DNA of 64,000 nucleotides from Paenibacillus sambharensis (GTDB lineage: Bacteria; Bacillota; Bacilli; Paenibacillales; Paenibacillaceae): positions 1 through 64,000 of the forward strand of contig NZ_QKRB01000038.1 in NCBI RefSeq assembly GCF_003233845.1. Direction: 5' to 3'. The stretch's first letter is position 1. Each line of letters starts with the position of its first letter. Positions 48,872 through 56,517 of the stretch are shown piece by piece. The position numbers were made by a program, and so were the translations under genes. The notes beneath the pieces are model-generated. The model was not told where the DNA came from. It did no database searches and saw only the letters and a program-made list of their open reading frames with translations.

Positions 48872-49165
48872 ATGGATGGTGCTGAGTGGAGCCTCGTATT
48901 TAGGCTTTTGGATACAAGACTGTTGATTGTCCTTGTTGCCTGCTGGCTATTTGGCTACATGCTAAAGCGGACCCCTATTATACCCAACTGGGCTATCGTG
49001 TATCTCGTCACGCTGGTTTCGGTTATATTTACGATCTGGTTGCTAGGGTTTGGTCCCATTCAGCTGCTGCAGGGCTTCCTGTGTGGAGCGGTCTCTGTCT
49101 ATGGATACCAAGTAGTCAAGCAGGGAGCAGAAGCAGTCGAATACCGACACAAGGATTTGCGATGA
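48872..49165 (+). CDS. phage holin
   Basis: A 97-residue membrane protein with three predicted membrane segments (LLIVLVACWLFGYML, WAIVYLVTLVSVIFTIWLL, LLQGFLCGAVSVYGYQVV) and a short charged C terminus. It would open the membrane for the lysin. It lies between xhlA and the lysin gene, the xhlA-xhlB-xlyA order of PBSX. Confidence 0.85.
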   Translation: MDGAEWSLVFRLLDTRLLIVLVACWLFGYMLKRTPIIPNWAIVYLVTLVSVIFTIWLLGFGPIQLLQGFLCGAVSVYGYQVVKQGAEAVEYRHKDLR

Positions 49166-49190
49166 TAGCTGTGAAGGGAGGAGAGTCCTA

Positions 49191-49907
49191 GTGGTGTATA
49201 CCCGTCAACATTTTATTAACAAGCTAGCGCCTTATGCTGTGGATTGTATGAAGCGAACCTCTATATCAGCAGCACTGACAATAGCTCAGGGGTGTCTGGA
49301 ATCTGCAAATGGCAATAGCGGCCTTGCCGTCCAGGCGAATAACTTGTTTGGTATTAAAGGGCTGGGGGATAAGGGCAGTATCAAGATGTTGACTAGAGAG
49401 CAGAGGAAAGACGGAAGCGAATATGTCATTAATGCATCCTTTGCAGCTTACAGCAGTTGGGGGGCTTGTGTCGAAGCGAAGGCGGCCCTATTTTTAAACG
49501 GGGTGAGTTGGAATCGATCTTTGTACCTACCGCTGCTCGGAAGGAAGGGCAAAGAAGCGGCCCGTGCTGTCCAGGCCTGTGGATATGCGACTGACCTTAA
49601 TTATGCAGATAAGCTGATAGCCATTATGGATGCCTATAACTTATACCCATTTGATGATGTGGAAGTGGAGGAAGCAATGAACCAGGAGGAAAAGGCAGCA
49701 TTTGAAGAGCTTTGTAAGCAGGTGAAAGATATGAAGGCTTTACTGGATCAGAAGGATCCTCCTGCTTGGGCGCAAATGACGGTAGATAAACTTATACAAC
49801 TGCCTAACAAAAAAGGGAGCGGTATGGTTTTGTCCGACCGCAAGGGAGATTACAGCTTTATGCGGATTCTCGTTATGCTTGACCGCATGGGACTTTTCGA
49901 GCGCTGA
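49191..49907 (+). CDS. glucosaminidase-type lysin (GH73)
   Basis: A 238-residue peptidoglycan hydrolase. Residues about 5-155 form a FlgJ/LytD-like glucosaminidase domain: AALTIAQGCLESANGNSGLA contains the catalytic Glu, then NNLFGIKGLGDKGS and FAAYSSWGACVEAKAALF. Residues 160-238 are a charged linker and a small C-terminal domain with repeated LDQKDPPAWAQMTVDKLIQ / LSDRKGDYSFMRILVMLDRMG elements, perhaps wall-binding. PBSX uses an amidase at this position, so the lysin type differs. The start is GTG with GGGAGGAGAG upstream. It ends the tail operon. Confidence 0.9.
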   Translation: MVYTRQHFINKLAPYAVDCMKRTSISAALTIAQGCLESANGNSGLAVQANNLFGIKGLGDKGSIKMLTREQRKDGSEYVINASFAAYSSWGACVEAKAALFLNGVSWNRSLYLPLLGRKGKEAARAVQACGYATDLNYADKLIAIMDAYNLYPFDDVEVEEAMNQEEKAAFEELCKQVKDMKALLDQKDPPAWAQMTVDKLIQLPNKKGSGMVLSDRKGDYSFMRILVMLDRMGLFER

Positions 49908-49913
49908 AAAACA

Positions 49914-49951
49914 GTAAGGCTCGGTGACCATTACAGGTCGCTGAGCCTTAC
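49914..49951 (+). terminator. hairpin after the lysin gene
   Basis: GTAAGGCTCGGTGACC and GGTCGCTGAGCCTTAC pair over 16 bp (two wobbles) around an ATTACA loop, six bases after the lysin stop. No T-run follows, so it may act as a processing or stability element rather than a classical terminator. Confidence 0.65.
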
Positions 49952-49980
49952 CTATACATAATATAGTCGAACAATAATAA

Positions 49981-50007
49981 ACCCCCCTTGGGCTTCCAAG
50001 GGGGGGT
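49981..50007. repeat. CCCCCCTTGG hairpin at the right edge of the tail cassette
   Basis: ACCCCCCTTGG, loop GCTT, CCAAGGGGGGGT. The inner sequence is nearly the same as the core of the hairpin at 35960-36016. It lies between the tail operon and the convergent tRNA-Arg gene. Confidence 0.85.
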
Positions 50008-50026
50008 GCGCTTATGTTAAGTAGTA

Positions 50027-50104
50027 TGGCGCGCCACGCCGGGATTCGAACCCGGGACGCACAGTTTAGGAAACTGTCGCTCTATCCTGCTGAGCTACGG
50101 GCGC
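50027..50104 (-). tRNA. tRNA-Arg (anticodon CCU) with an extra acceptor-stem base
   Basis: Read on the minus strand, GCGCCCG-TA-GCTC..GAGC starts the gene. The anticodon arm ACAGT-TTCCTAA-ACTGT carries CCT, and the T arm is CCGGG-TTCGAAT-CCCGG. The 3' strand of the acceptor is CG-T-GGCGC followed by G and an encoded CCA: removing one T restores a perfect 7-bp stem with GCGCCCG. The gene is therefore 78 instead of 77 bases. Either this tRNA has a bulged acceptor stem or the base is a sequence error. Confidence 0.88.
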
Positions 50105-50159
50105 GCAGTAATTTGAATTATAACACATACGGCTTATAAAATGAACACCCGGCAGGCAA

Positions 50160-50930
50160 TTATCTGGTAAAATAGGAGCCGCTGTCCACTAAATTGGCGA
50201 TGCTGGAGCTGCTGCCAGGACCCCGGGTTGCTTCTTCCAGTAAACGCCTCCGCTTCTCTTCATAATACGTTTCGATCTGACTCTTGAGCAGGAAGGCGCG
50301 CAGCTTACCCGTATGCTCAGCTGACAGCTCCTCAAACCTTAATCCATATACAAGACCGGCTGATTCCTTCGCCTTGCGGACGATTTCGGCCCGACAGCTA
50401 AGTGAAAATCCAAGGTCAATATCAAGCTTGACGAATGTATTGATCTGCAGCGGTAGCTCCATATCCACCACAAAGCCGGTCCCGGTCAGGCTGATATTAT
50501 CGAGCTGAACCTGAAGCGGCTCTGGCAGAACGCGCTCCGTCTTACGCGGTCCTTCATAGATGCTCAGCACCTGGGCGGACGCCTGAACAGGCACACGAGG
50601 CTCCTGCCGTTTATCAAGGAAGCGTCTGCGGTTCTCAGGGGGATTTATAATAACGAGCGCAGATTCTGCTTTAGCAAGGACACGGGACTGGAAAACATAA
50701 ATGCCGGCACCGGTGTACACCATGATGCGGACGGATTCGCCCAGTTCAAAGACACCAAACTGCGGAAGCTCAATCTCAATAATCTCTCCCGCTGCATACG
50801 TGAGCACGCCTGTGGCAATGAAGTTCTTCTTCTCAACAACTGCTTTGCAATTAAGCATAACAGTAATGTCGCTGCCTTCTTTACTACCGTAGTAAGGCAG
50901 GCTGTTCGTGATGGGTACAGACATGCTCAT
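50160..50930 (-). CDS. PilZ-domain c-di-GMP receptor (YcgR/YpfA-like flagellar brake)
   Basis: A 256-residue cytosolic protein. The N-terminal YcgR-like beta domain (about 15-100) is followed by a PilZ domain (about 105-220) with the c-di-GMP motif RRRFLDKRQEPRVPV (R-x3-R type) and DNISLTGTGFVV (D/N-x-S-x-x-G). Such proteins slow the flagellar motor or change motility when c-di-GMP is high. motA and motB lie about 9 kb away. The ATG at 50930 has GAGGAGGAG upstream. The mRNA leader carries a c-di-GMP-I riboswitch, so both the gene's expression and its protein respond to the same signal. Confidence 0.93.
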   Translation of the reverse strand: MSMSVPITNSLPYYGSKEGSDITVMLNCKAVVEKKNFIATGVLTYAAGEIIEIELPQFGVFELGESVRIMVYTGAGIYVFQSRVLAKAESALVIINPPENRRRFLDKRQEPRVPVQASAQVLSIYEGPRKTERVLPEPLQVQLDNISLTGTGFVVDMELPLQINTFVKLDIDLGFSLSCRAEIVRKAKESAGLVYGLRFEELSAEHTGKLRAFLLKSQIETYYEEKRRRLLEEATRGPGSSSSIANLVDSGSYFTR

Positions 50931-50941
50931 CCCAATTTCTC

Positions 50942-51018
50942 CTCCTCTTCCTCATAACCAATCGTAAGTGACGTTGCCGCGCTAGACGTTGAGAACGGCA
51001 TGCCGAATCGGAAGGGAG
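50942..51018 (-). promoter_or_regulatory. candidate riboswitch expression platform (anti-Shine-Dalgarno pairing)
   Basis: On the minus strand CTCCCTTCC (51018-51010), ten bases after the aptamer, can pair with GGAAG-A-GGAG (50951-50942), which is the ribosome-binding region of the PilZ gene. No T-run terminator is visible in the leader, so control is more likely at translation. The direction of the switch cannot be read from sequence. Confidence 0.45.
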
Positions 51019-51026
51019 CCTATCCA

Positions 51027-51118
51027 CTCGGCAGCCAGGCGATCATAGCTCAGTTTGAGCCGTAGACCCTTAGCTTTGCGTCCCGTCCTTTCGGGCGGTT
51101 TGCCTTTGTCGATTTGTG
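51027..51118 (-). ncRNA. c-di-GMP-I (GEMM) riboswitch
   Basis: The minus-strand leader of the PilZ gene contains all conserved parts of the GEMM-I aptamer in order: GACAAAGGCAAACCG (GCAAACC at 51104-51096), a P2 helix with GAAA tetraloop (CCGCCCGAAAGGACGGGAC), GGGACGCAAAGC (51084-51073), AAGGGTCTACGGC, a P3 helix with AAAC loop region, and GCCTGGCTGCCG (to 51029). The GAAA tetraloop and the GGCTGCC receptor side match the known class. It binds cyclic di-GMP. Confidence 0.95.
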
Positions 51119-51156
51119 ATGATTAGATAGTCTAATAGTCTCACAACAATAGTACT

Positions 51157-51186
51157 ATTATACTTGAGCTCCTTAATAGAAATCAA
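51157..51186 (-). promoter_or_regulatory. promoter of the riboswitch-PilZ transcript
   Basis: On the minus strand TTGATT (51186-51181) and a perfect TATAAT (51162-51157) are 18 bases apart, about 40 bases before the aptamer. Confidence 0.65.
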
Positions 51187-51358
51187 TCCATAATACACCA
51201 TGGCTGTATAAAAATTTTGATGTGAAAGGGATGGGGATAACCCGTGTCACAATTAAAAAAGTCCCGATCATATGACAAATTGCGACACGTATAATCCCAA
51301 AACTAGTGTATAATGGAATTTGGTTACAAAAATGATAGATAGGAGCAAGTGAAGTGGT

Positions 51359-52045
<687 letters not shown>

Positions 52046-52122
52046 TTAAGCCCCTGATTATAACAATGTTCTGTCTGGAAAACGCGAATTATGCCGCGAA
52101 CAAATATTCGTTGTTAACAGTG

Positions 52123-52212
52123 TGTGGATGATATTGTGCATAACTTTTAGTTATCCACAATACTGTCCACATACTAACGAATTCACTGAGGATAAACAGC
52201 AAGTTATTCACA
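52123..52212. promoter_or_regulatory. cluster of DnaA boxes
   Basis: Three perfect TTATNCACA boxes lie within 90 bases: TGTGCATAA at 52135-52143 (reverse), TTATCCACA at 52151-52159 and TTATTCACA at 52204-52212. A one-mismatch box, TGTGGATGA, lies at 52123-52131. They fill the gap between the divergent tadA and kinase genes. DnaA-box clusters outside oriC are known in B. subtilis. Binding here is inferred. Confidence 0.7.
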
Positions 52213-52273
52213 TCCCTAAACTGTAAAATCATGTGAAAACCACGACATTAGACCTATAAGCTGGTCCTTTGGT

Positions 52274-52303
52274 TTGCTTCCTTTTTCCCTCAAGTATGAT
52301 AAA
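52274..52303 (+). promoter_or_regulatory. candidate promoter of the PAS sensor kinase
   Basis: TTGCTT (52274-52279) is followed by TATGAT (15-base spacer) or GATAAA (18-base spacer, to 52303). It lies 45-70 bases before the chosen TTG start and inside a longer in-frame extension, so it favours the shorter start. Confidence 0.35.
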
Positions 52304-52346
52304 ATCGCCATATACCAACGTTTTTCGTAAAAGGATGTGTCAATCG

Positions 52347-54611
52347 TTGTCGGTTAAAAGCAAATTGACGCTCGCCATATCGCTGCTTGTCATGCTTTTT
52401 TTGACGCTCGATGTCATTTTGAATGATTATTCAACCCGGGTCAACCTGAGAAGCGAAGCAGAGGCGAGCATGACAAGGCTGGCCAAGCAGGTTGCGGAGA
52501 CCATTGATCAGAACGGACGGCTTCGGGCAGCCTATGAGCAGGAAATGACGGCCCGGCTGCATCTCTCGGCCAGGGCAGCGGCAAGCCTGCTGCCTGAGAA
52601 TCTGAAGGAAATAGACCGGGCAGCAATCCGGGCGGCTGCAAATGCCGTGAAGACAGATAGTCTCTCAATTTTGGCAGCTTCAGAAGAAGGCTTGGAAGTG
52701 ATCGGCTCCAGTAATGAACAACTCATTGGGTCGCTTGAGAACGAAGCAGCTGACAAGCTGCAGGTGCCGGTCCGCACCCTGGCCGTTCAAGAGGCTGAGG
52801 GAGAGGTGCAGCAGGAATCGGCTTTTGTCGTCATGTGGCCGGCAGGCAGCGGTGAAGAAGACGGGGCTAGACAAGAAATAAGAGCTTACCTGGCAAAGGC
52901 TGGCCGGGACTATGTGGTTTCCGTCGGCATTAATAATGATGACACGTTGGAACTGCTGGAAAAATCGGAGCCAAGGCAGCTGATTGATGATCTGCTTGCC
53001 GGACAGCGGGACTTGATGGAAATAGCTGTACTTGATCCCGGATCATTCACGGAAGCGGGAGCGATGGAGGTCAATGCCGGGACGGATGCTTTCATGGGGA
53101 CTGCAGCTATCCAGTATGGACGCTTCACGCCTGGGAACAAGCTCATCGACCAGGCGGATGTCGCAGCGGCTGCGGCAGGAAAGATGGTCTTCCGTTCGGC
53201 AGTTATGGATGGGAAATCTATACTGAAGGGCTACATAGGATTCGAAGAGCCGTACCCGCTTGTCGTCAGCCTGGTTATGGATGAAGCTTTCTTGTTCGAA
53301 AATCTCAACCAGCAGCGGATGAACCGGATCTTAATATCCGGCGCGCTGCTCGTTCTTGTGGTCATGGCAAGCTATATCATATCCGGTTGGCTGATCCGGC
53401 CCGTACATTCCATATTATCGAAGGTGAATGACGTGGCGGACGGACAATTCGATACTGTATTGGAGGTCAGAAGCAGTGATGAGATGGGTCAGCTGGCTCA
53501 GCAGGTGAACGCGATGTCGAAGAATCTCGCGGTTTATACCAATAAACTACAAAGCGCATTTGAGGAGAATCGGACAATGAAGGAATACTTGCAGTCCTTC
53601 ATCAATCATACAAGCGATGCCATTCATGTGGAACAAACGGATGGAACGATTGTACAGGTGAATCAGGCTTTCGAGATGATGTTCGGCTGGACGGCTGAGG
53701 AGGCGATCGGCGCCAGGCTGCAGCTTGTTCCCGAGCAGTACAGCAGAGAAGAGCAGCAGGCGCTGGATGAGATCGCCGCAGGCAAGCTTCTGCCTGCAAG
53801 AGAGACGGTCAGGCAGAGGAAAGACGGCAACTGGATGAATGTCAGTGTGACCACCTCCCCAATCAGGGACAACAAGGGTATAATCCGGGCTTATGCCAGC
53901 ATCACCCGCGACATGACCAGCCGGTATAAGATGGACGAGCTGCTGCGGCGGTCCGAGAAGCTGAACACGGTCGGCCAGCTGGCTGCGGGTGTAGCACATG
54001 AGATCCGGAACCCGCTGACGACGCTGCGGGGATTCCTGCAGCTGCAGCAGCAGACGCAGAAGCTGAACGTCGGCCATGTGGATTTGATGCTCTCCGAGCT
54101 TGACCGGATCAATCTGATTGTCAGCGAGTTTCTCATCCTAGCGAAGCCGCAGGCATCCAAGTTTGAGCTGAAGGATGTGCGCTATGTCCTTGGCGATGTC
54201 GTTTCGCTGCTTGACAGCCAGGCTCATCTTTGCAATGTCGTCTTCAACACCGATTTTACCCAGGAAGAATGTGAGATCGCCTGCGAGGAGAACCAGTTGA
54301 AGCAGGTCTTTATCAATGTGCTCAAGAATGCAATTGAGGCCATGCCGCGCGGTGGTGAAGTGAACATCGTAGTGGAGAAGAGGAAGCGGGATACAATAGC
54401 CGTGTCGATCACCGACCAGGGGGTGGGCATTCCGGAAGAGATGATTCCGAAGCTGGGCGACCCGTTCGTAACGGGCAAGGAAACCGGGACTGGGCTTGGG
54501 ATCATGGTCAGTCAGCGTATTATTCAGAGCCACCAGGGCACGATGGATATTACAAGCAAGGTGGATGTCGGTACAACGGTAGTCATTACGCTGCCGGCTG
54601 TTACCGAATAA
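52347..54611 (+). CDS. sensor histidine kinase: extracellular sensor, HAMP, PAS, HisKA, HATPase
   Basis: A 754-residue kinase. Membrane segment 1 is at about 8-26 (LAISLLVMLFLTLDVIL), an extracellular sensor spans about 30-325, and membrane segment 2 lies near 330-350. A HAMP domain (WLIRPVHSILSKVNDVADGQFD) leads to a PAS domain (TSDAIHVEQTDGTIVQVNQAFEMMFGW, about 415-520). The phosphoacceptor is His551 in AHEIRNPLTTLRGF, and the ATPase has the N box NVLKNAIEAM, the G1 box DQGVGIPEE and G2 GTGLGI. The domain order is like the sporulation kinases KinA-KinE. No response regulator is adjacent, which fits a phosphorelay orphan. AAAAGGA before the TTG at 52347. Confidence 0.9.
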   Translation: MSVKSKLTLAISLLVMLFLTLDVILNDYSTRVNLRSEAEASMTRLAKQVAETIDQNGRLRAAYEQEMTARLHLSARAAASLLPENLKEIDRAAIRAAANAVKTDSLSILAASEEGLEVIGSSNEQLIGSLENEAADKLQVPVRTLAVQEAEGEVQQESAFVVMWPAGSGEEDGARQEIRAYLAKAGRDYVVSVGINNDDTLELLEKSEPRQLIDDLLAGQRDLMEIAVLDPGSFTEAGAMEVNAGTDAFMGTAAIQYGRFTPGNKLIDQADVAAAAAGKMVFRSAVMDGKSILKGYIGFEEPYPLVVSLVMDEAFLFENLNQQRMNRILISGALLVLVVMASYIISGWLIRPVHSILSKVNDVADGQFDTVLEVRSSDEMGQLAQQVNAMSKNLAVYTNKLQSAFEENRTMKEYLQSFINHTSDAIHVEQTDGTIVQVNQAFEMMFGWTAEEAIGARLQLVPEQYSREEQQALDEIAAGKLLPARETVRQRKDGNWMNVSVTTSPIRDNKGIIRAYASITRDMTSRYKMDELLRRSEKLNTVGQLAAGVAHEIRNPLTTLRGFLQLQQQTQKLNVGHVDLMLSELDRINLIVSEFLILAKPQASKFELKDVRYVLGDVVSLLDSQAHLCNVVFNTDFTQEECEIACEENQLKQVFINVLKNAIEAMPRGGEVNIVVEKRKRDTIAVSITDQGVGIPEEMIPKLGDPFVTGKETGTGLGIMVSQRIIQSHQGTMDITSKVDVGTTVVITLPAVTE

Positions 54612-54666
54612 CCGGGAACCAGCTCAAGGTGATGAAGCGGGACGAAAGCAGAAGGGAGTGTGGCGA

Positions 54667-55344
54667 ATGCGCGTGGCGCTGCATGCTGTTGTGGCTGGGG
54701 CCAGCGGCTTGGTTGGCCATGAACTGGTGAAGCTGCTGCTGGATAATAAACAGTATGAGCAGGTTACCGTTCTGGTGCGGAGGAGGTTGAATCTGACTCA
54801 TCCGAAGCTTGTTCAACGGGAGACCGATTTTGACCGGCTGGAGCAGCTGGATGGTCAGAGAGAGCTGTTGGCAGGGGCAGTGGTCTATTGCACGCTCGGC
54901 ACGACGATTAAGAAGGCGGGCAGCCAGGAGGCATTTGCCAAGGTGGATTATGAATACCCGCTTGCTCTCGGACGCTTGGCTCATCAGCATGGCGCGGCAA
55001 ACTTTCTGATCGTTACGGCCATGGGAGCCAATCCCAAGTCTAAGGTTTTCTACAACCGGGTGAAGGGAAAAGTGGAGCGGGATCTGAAGGCGCTTGGTTT
55101 GCCTTCGCTCTACATATTCCGGCCTTCTCTGCTGCTTGGCAAACGAAGTGAGTTCCGGCTTGGGGAACGGATAGGTGCGGCTATAGCCGCCGGACTGCCC
55201 TTTCTGTGGATTGGCGGCTTGAAGAAATTCAAGCCAATTGAAGCCGGGGTGGTGGCGCTTGCCATGCAGCAGGCTGCGGATCAGGGACCGGGCGGAGAAC
55301 AAGTTTATGAGTCTTCAGCTATTTCCCAGTTAGCGTCTAAGTAG
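54667..55344 (+). CDS. NAD(P)-binding SDR-like oxidoreductase
   Basis: A 225-residue atypical short-chain dehydrogenase with the N-terminal Rossmann motif VVAGASGLVGHELVKLLL and the segments CTLGTTIKKAGSQEAFAKVDYEYPLAL and YNRVKGKVERDLKALG (the Y-x3-K-like position), resembling the HTATIP2/TIP30 group. It is probably cytosolic; the substrate is unknown. AAGGGAG ten bases before the ATG at 54667 is better than the in-frame GTG at 54658. Confidence 0.85.
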   Translation: MRVALHAVVAGASGLVGHELVKLLLDNKQYEQVTVLVRRRLNLTHPKLVQRETDFDRLEQLDGQRELLAGAVVYCTLGTTIKKAGSQEAFAKVDYEYPLALGRLAHQHGAANFLIVTAMGANPKSKVFYNRVKGKVERDLKALGLPSLYIFRPSLLLGKRSEFRLGERIGAAIAAGLPFLWIGGLKKFKPIEAGVVALAMQQAADQGPGGEQVYESSAISQLASK

Positions 55345-55533
55345 CACGGCACTAGCTGGGATCTATCTCCCTTCACGGGAATTCTGCAGGCGAAGGCCGC
55401 CTGCCCCAGGATTGTCCGCCCTTCTTTCTTCCACGCCGTCCTGGCCATGTGTAAGGAAGCTTTTGGCATGCTATAATAATAACCGTCCAAGACGTGTGAG
55501 GTATTGCGCGGGAAATAATGGGGTGAATAACGC

Positions 55534-56235
55534 ATGCGAATCAACAAATTTATTAGTGAGAGCGGCTACTGCTCACGGCGAGAAGCGGACAAGCTGGTCG
55601 AGGGCGGGCGGGTCACCATTAACGGCATACAAGCGGGGCTTGGCAGCCAGGCAGAAGCCGGGGACGATGTGCGTGTCGACGGCCAGCCGATCGGCAGCCA
55701 CCGCAGACATGTCTATATTGCCTTGAACAAGCCGGTCGGCATAACGAGTACAACAGAATCGCATATCAAAGGGAATATTGTCGATTTTGTCGGTCATCCG
55801 GAGCGTATCTTCCCAATTGGCCGGCTTGATAAGGATTCGGAAGGCTTAATTCTGCTGACCAATGACGGGGATATAGTGAACCGGGTATTGAGAGCTGAAG
55901 GCAAGCATGAGAAGGAATATATCGTGACAGTAGATAAGCCGGTGACGGCCTCTTTCCTGCAGGGCATGAGCAGCGGGGTTAAGGTGCTCGGCAGTATGAC
56001 ACTGCCCTGCCAAGTGAAGCGTGTAGGGGAGCGGGTATTCCGGATCATTCTGACAGAAGGCCGCAACCGGCAGATCCGGCGGATGTGTACGGCTTTCGGC
56101 TATCAGGTACGTAAGCTGAAGCGGCTCAGGATCATGAACATTCACCTGGGCGAGCTGCCGACAGGCAAGTGGCGTGATCTGACCCCGGAAGAGAAATCAG
56201 AGCTGTTCCGGGAGCTGAATTATAATGGCAGTTAG
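55534..56235 (+). CDS. rluF: 23S rRNA pseudouridine synthase (RluF/RsuA family)
   Basis: A 233-residue enzyme with an N-terminal S4 RNA-binding domain (MRINKFISESGYCSRREADKLV) and the RsuA/RluB/E/F catalytic domain. GRLDKDSEGLILLTNDG carries the catalytic Asp, and EGRNRQIRRMC and MNIHLGELPTGKWRDLT are further family motifs. The MNI-x-L-G-x-L-P-x-G-x-W-R ending is most like RluF (U2604). The ATG has GGGGTG upstream. Confidence 0.9.
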   Translation: MRINKFISESGYCSRREADKLVEGGRVTINGIQAGLGSQAEAGDDVRVDGQPIGSHRRHVYIALNKPVGITSTTESHIKGNIVDFVGHPERIFPIGRLDKDSEGLILLTNDGDIVNRVLRAEGKHEKEYIVTVDKPVTASFLQGMSSGVKVLGSMTLPCQVKRVGERVFRIILTEGRNRQIRRMCTAFGYQVRKLKRLRIMNIHLGELPTGKWRDLTPEEKSELFRELNYNGS

Positions 56236-56292
56236 TCTGCCGGAAGGATAAGATTCGGTAATCATGACCGTCCGGCAAGGCAGCAGAATATA

Positions 56293-56335
56293 CAAGAGGC
56301 AGGACGGAGGAGATCCGGCCCTGCCTCTTGCTTTT
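56293..56335 (+). terminator. terminator between rluF and the convergent membrane-protein gene
   Basis: CAAGAGGCAGG and CCTGCCTCTTG form an 11-bp perfect stem, followed by CTTTT. The loop contains a smaller GGAGG/GATCC element. It lies 58 bases after rluF. Confidence 0.85.
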
Positions 56336-56350
56336 CCCGTTTATGGGAAT

Positions 56351-56515
56351 CTAGCTTCCCGCCTTGCTGCGGTGGCGGAAGAATGCCACAATTCCAAGAA
56401 TCAACAGGACGATGGCAACGCCATAGGCCAGTGCGCCCAGTACATTCAGGAATACCTCCATTATAATGACAGCGACCATCAGGATGAAGAAAATAATAGC
56501 GAGCATTTGACCCAT
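56351..56515 (-). CDS. small membrane protein, 54 residues
   Basis: A 54-residue protein made almost entirely of two hydrophobic helices (LAIIFFILMVAVIIMEVFL and LGALAYGVAIVLLILGIVAFF) with a basic tail HRSKAGS. The ATG at 56515 has GAGAGGAG upstream and lies two bases after the methyltransferase stop, so it is the last gene of that operon. I do not recognise a family. Confidence 0.7.
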   Translation of the reverse strand: MGQMLAIIFFILMVAVIIMEVFLNVLGALAYGVAIVLLILGIVAFFRHRSKAGS

Positions 56516-56517
56516 CG

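Larger units (their letters stand above)
36046..49907. mobile_element. contractile phage-tail-like bacteriocin (R-type tailocin) cassette
   Basis: About 13.9 kb hold a repressor, an ImmA protease, an ArpU-like activator and then an almost gap-free plus-strand operon: tail terminator, sheath, tube, two chaperone frames, tape measure, Dit-like, plug, hub, spike, gp25, baseplate J, gpI-like, fibre, two small genes, XhlA, holin, lysin. The order is that of PBSX-like elements from the neck onward. No terminase, portal, protease, capsid, integrase or replication gene is present, so it cannot package DNA. I infer a tailocin; killing activity is not shown. Confidence 0.85.

Noticed and set aside
36046..49907. 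Intact PBSX-like or myovirus prophage
   Set aside because: No terminase, portal, capsid, integrase or replication genes; only 412 bases lie between the activator and the tail terminator gene.
35931..50104. att-site direct repeats from integration at tRNA-Arg
   Set aside because: I looked for a copy of the tRNA 3' end near the left edge (35931-36045) and found none; only the hairpin cores are shared.
52123..52212. Chromosomal replication origin
   Set aside because: There are only a few boxes, no AT-rich unwinding element of the usual form, and no dnaA or dnaN beside it.
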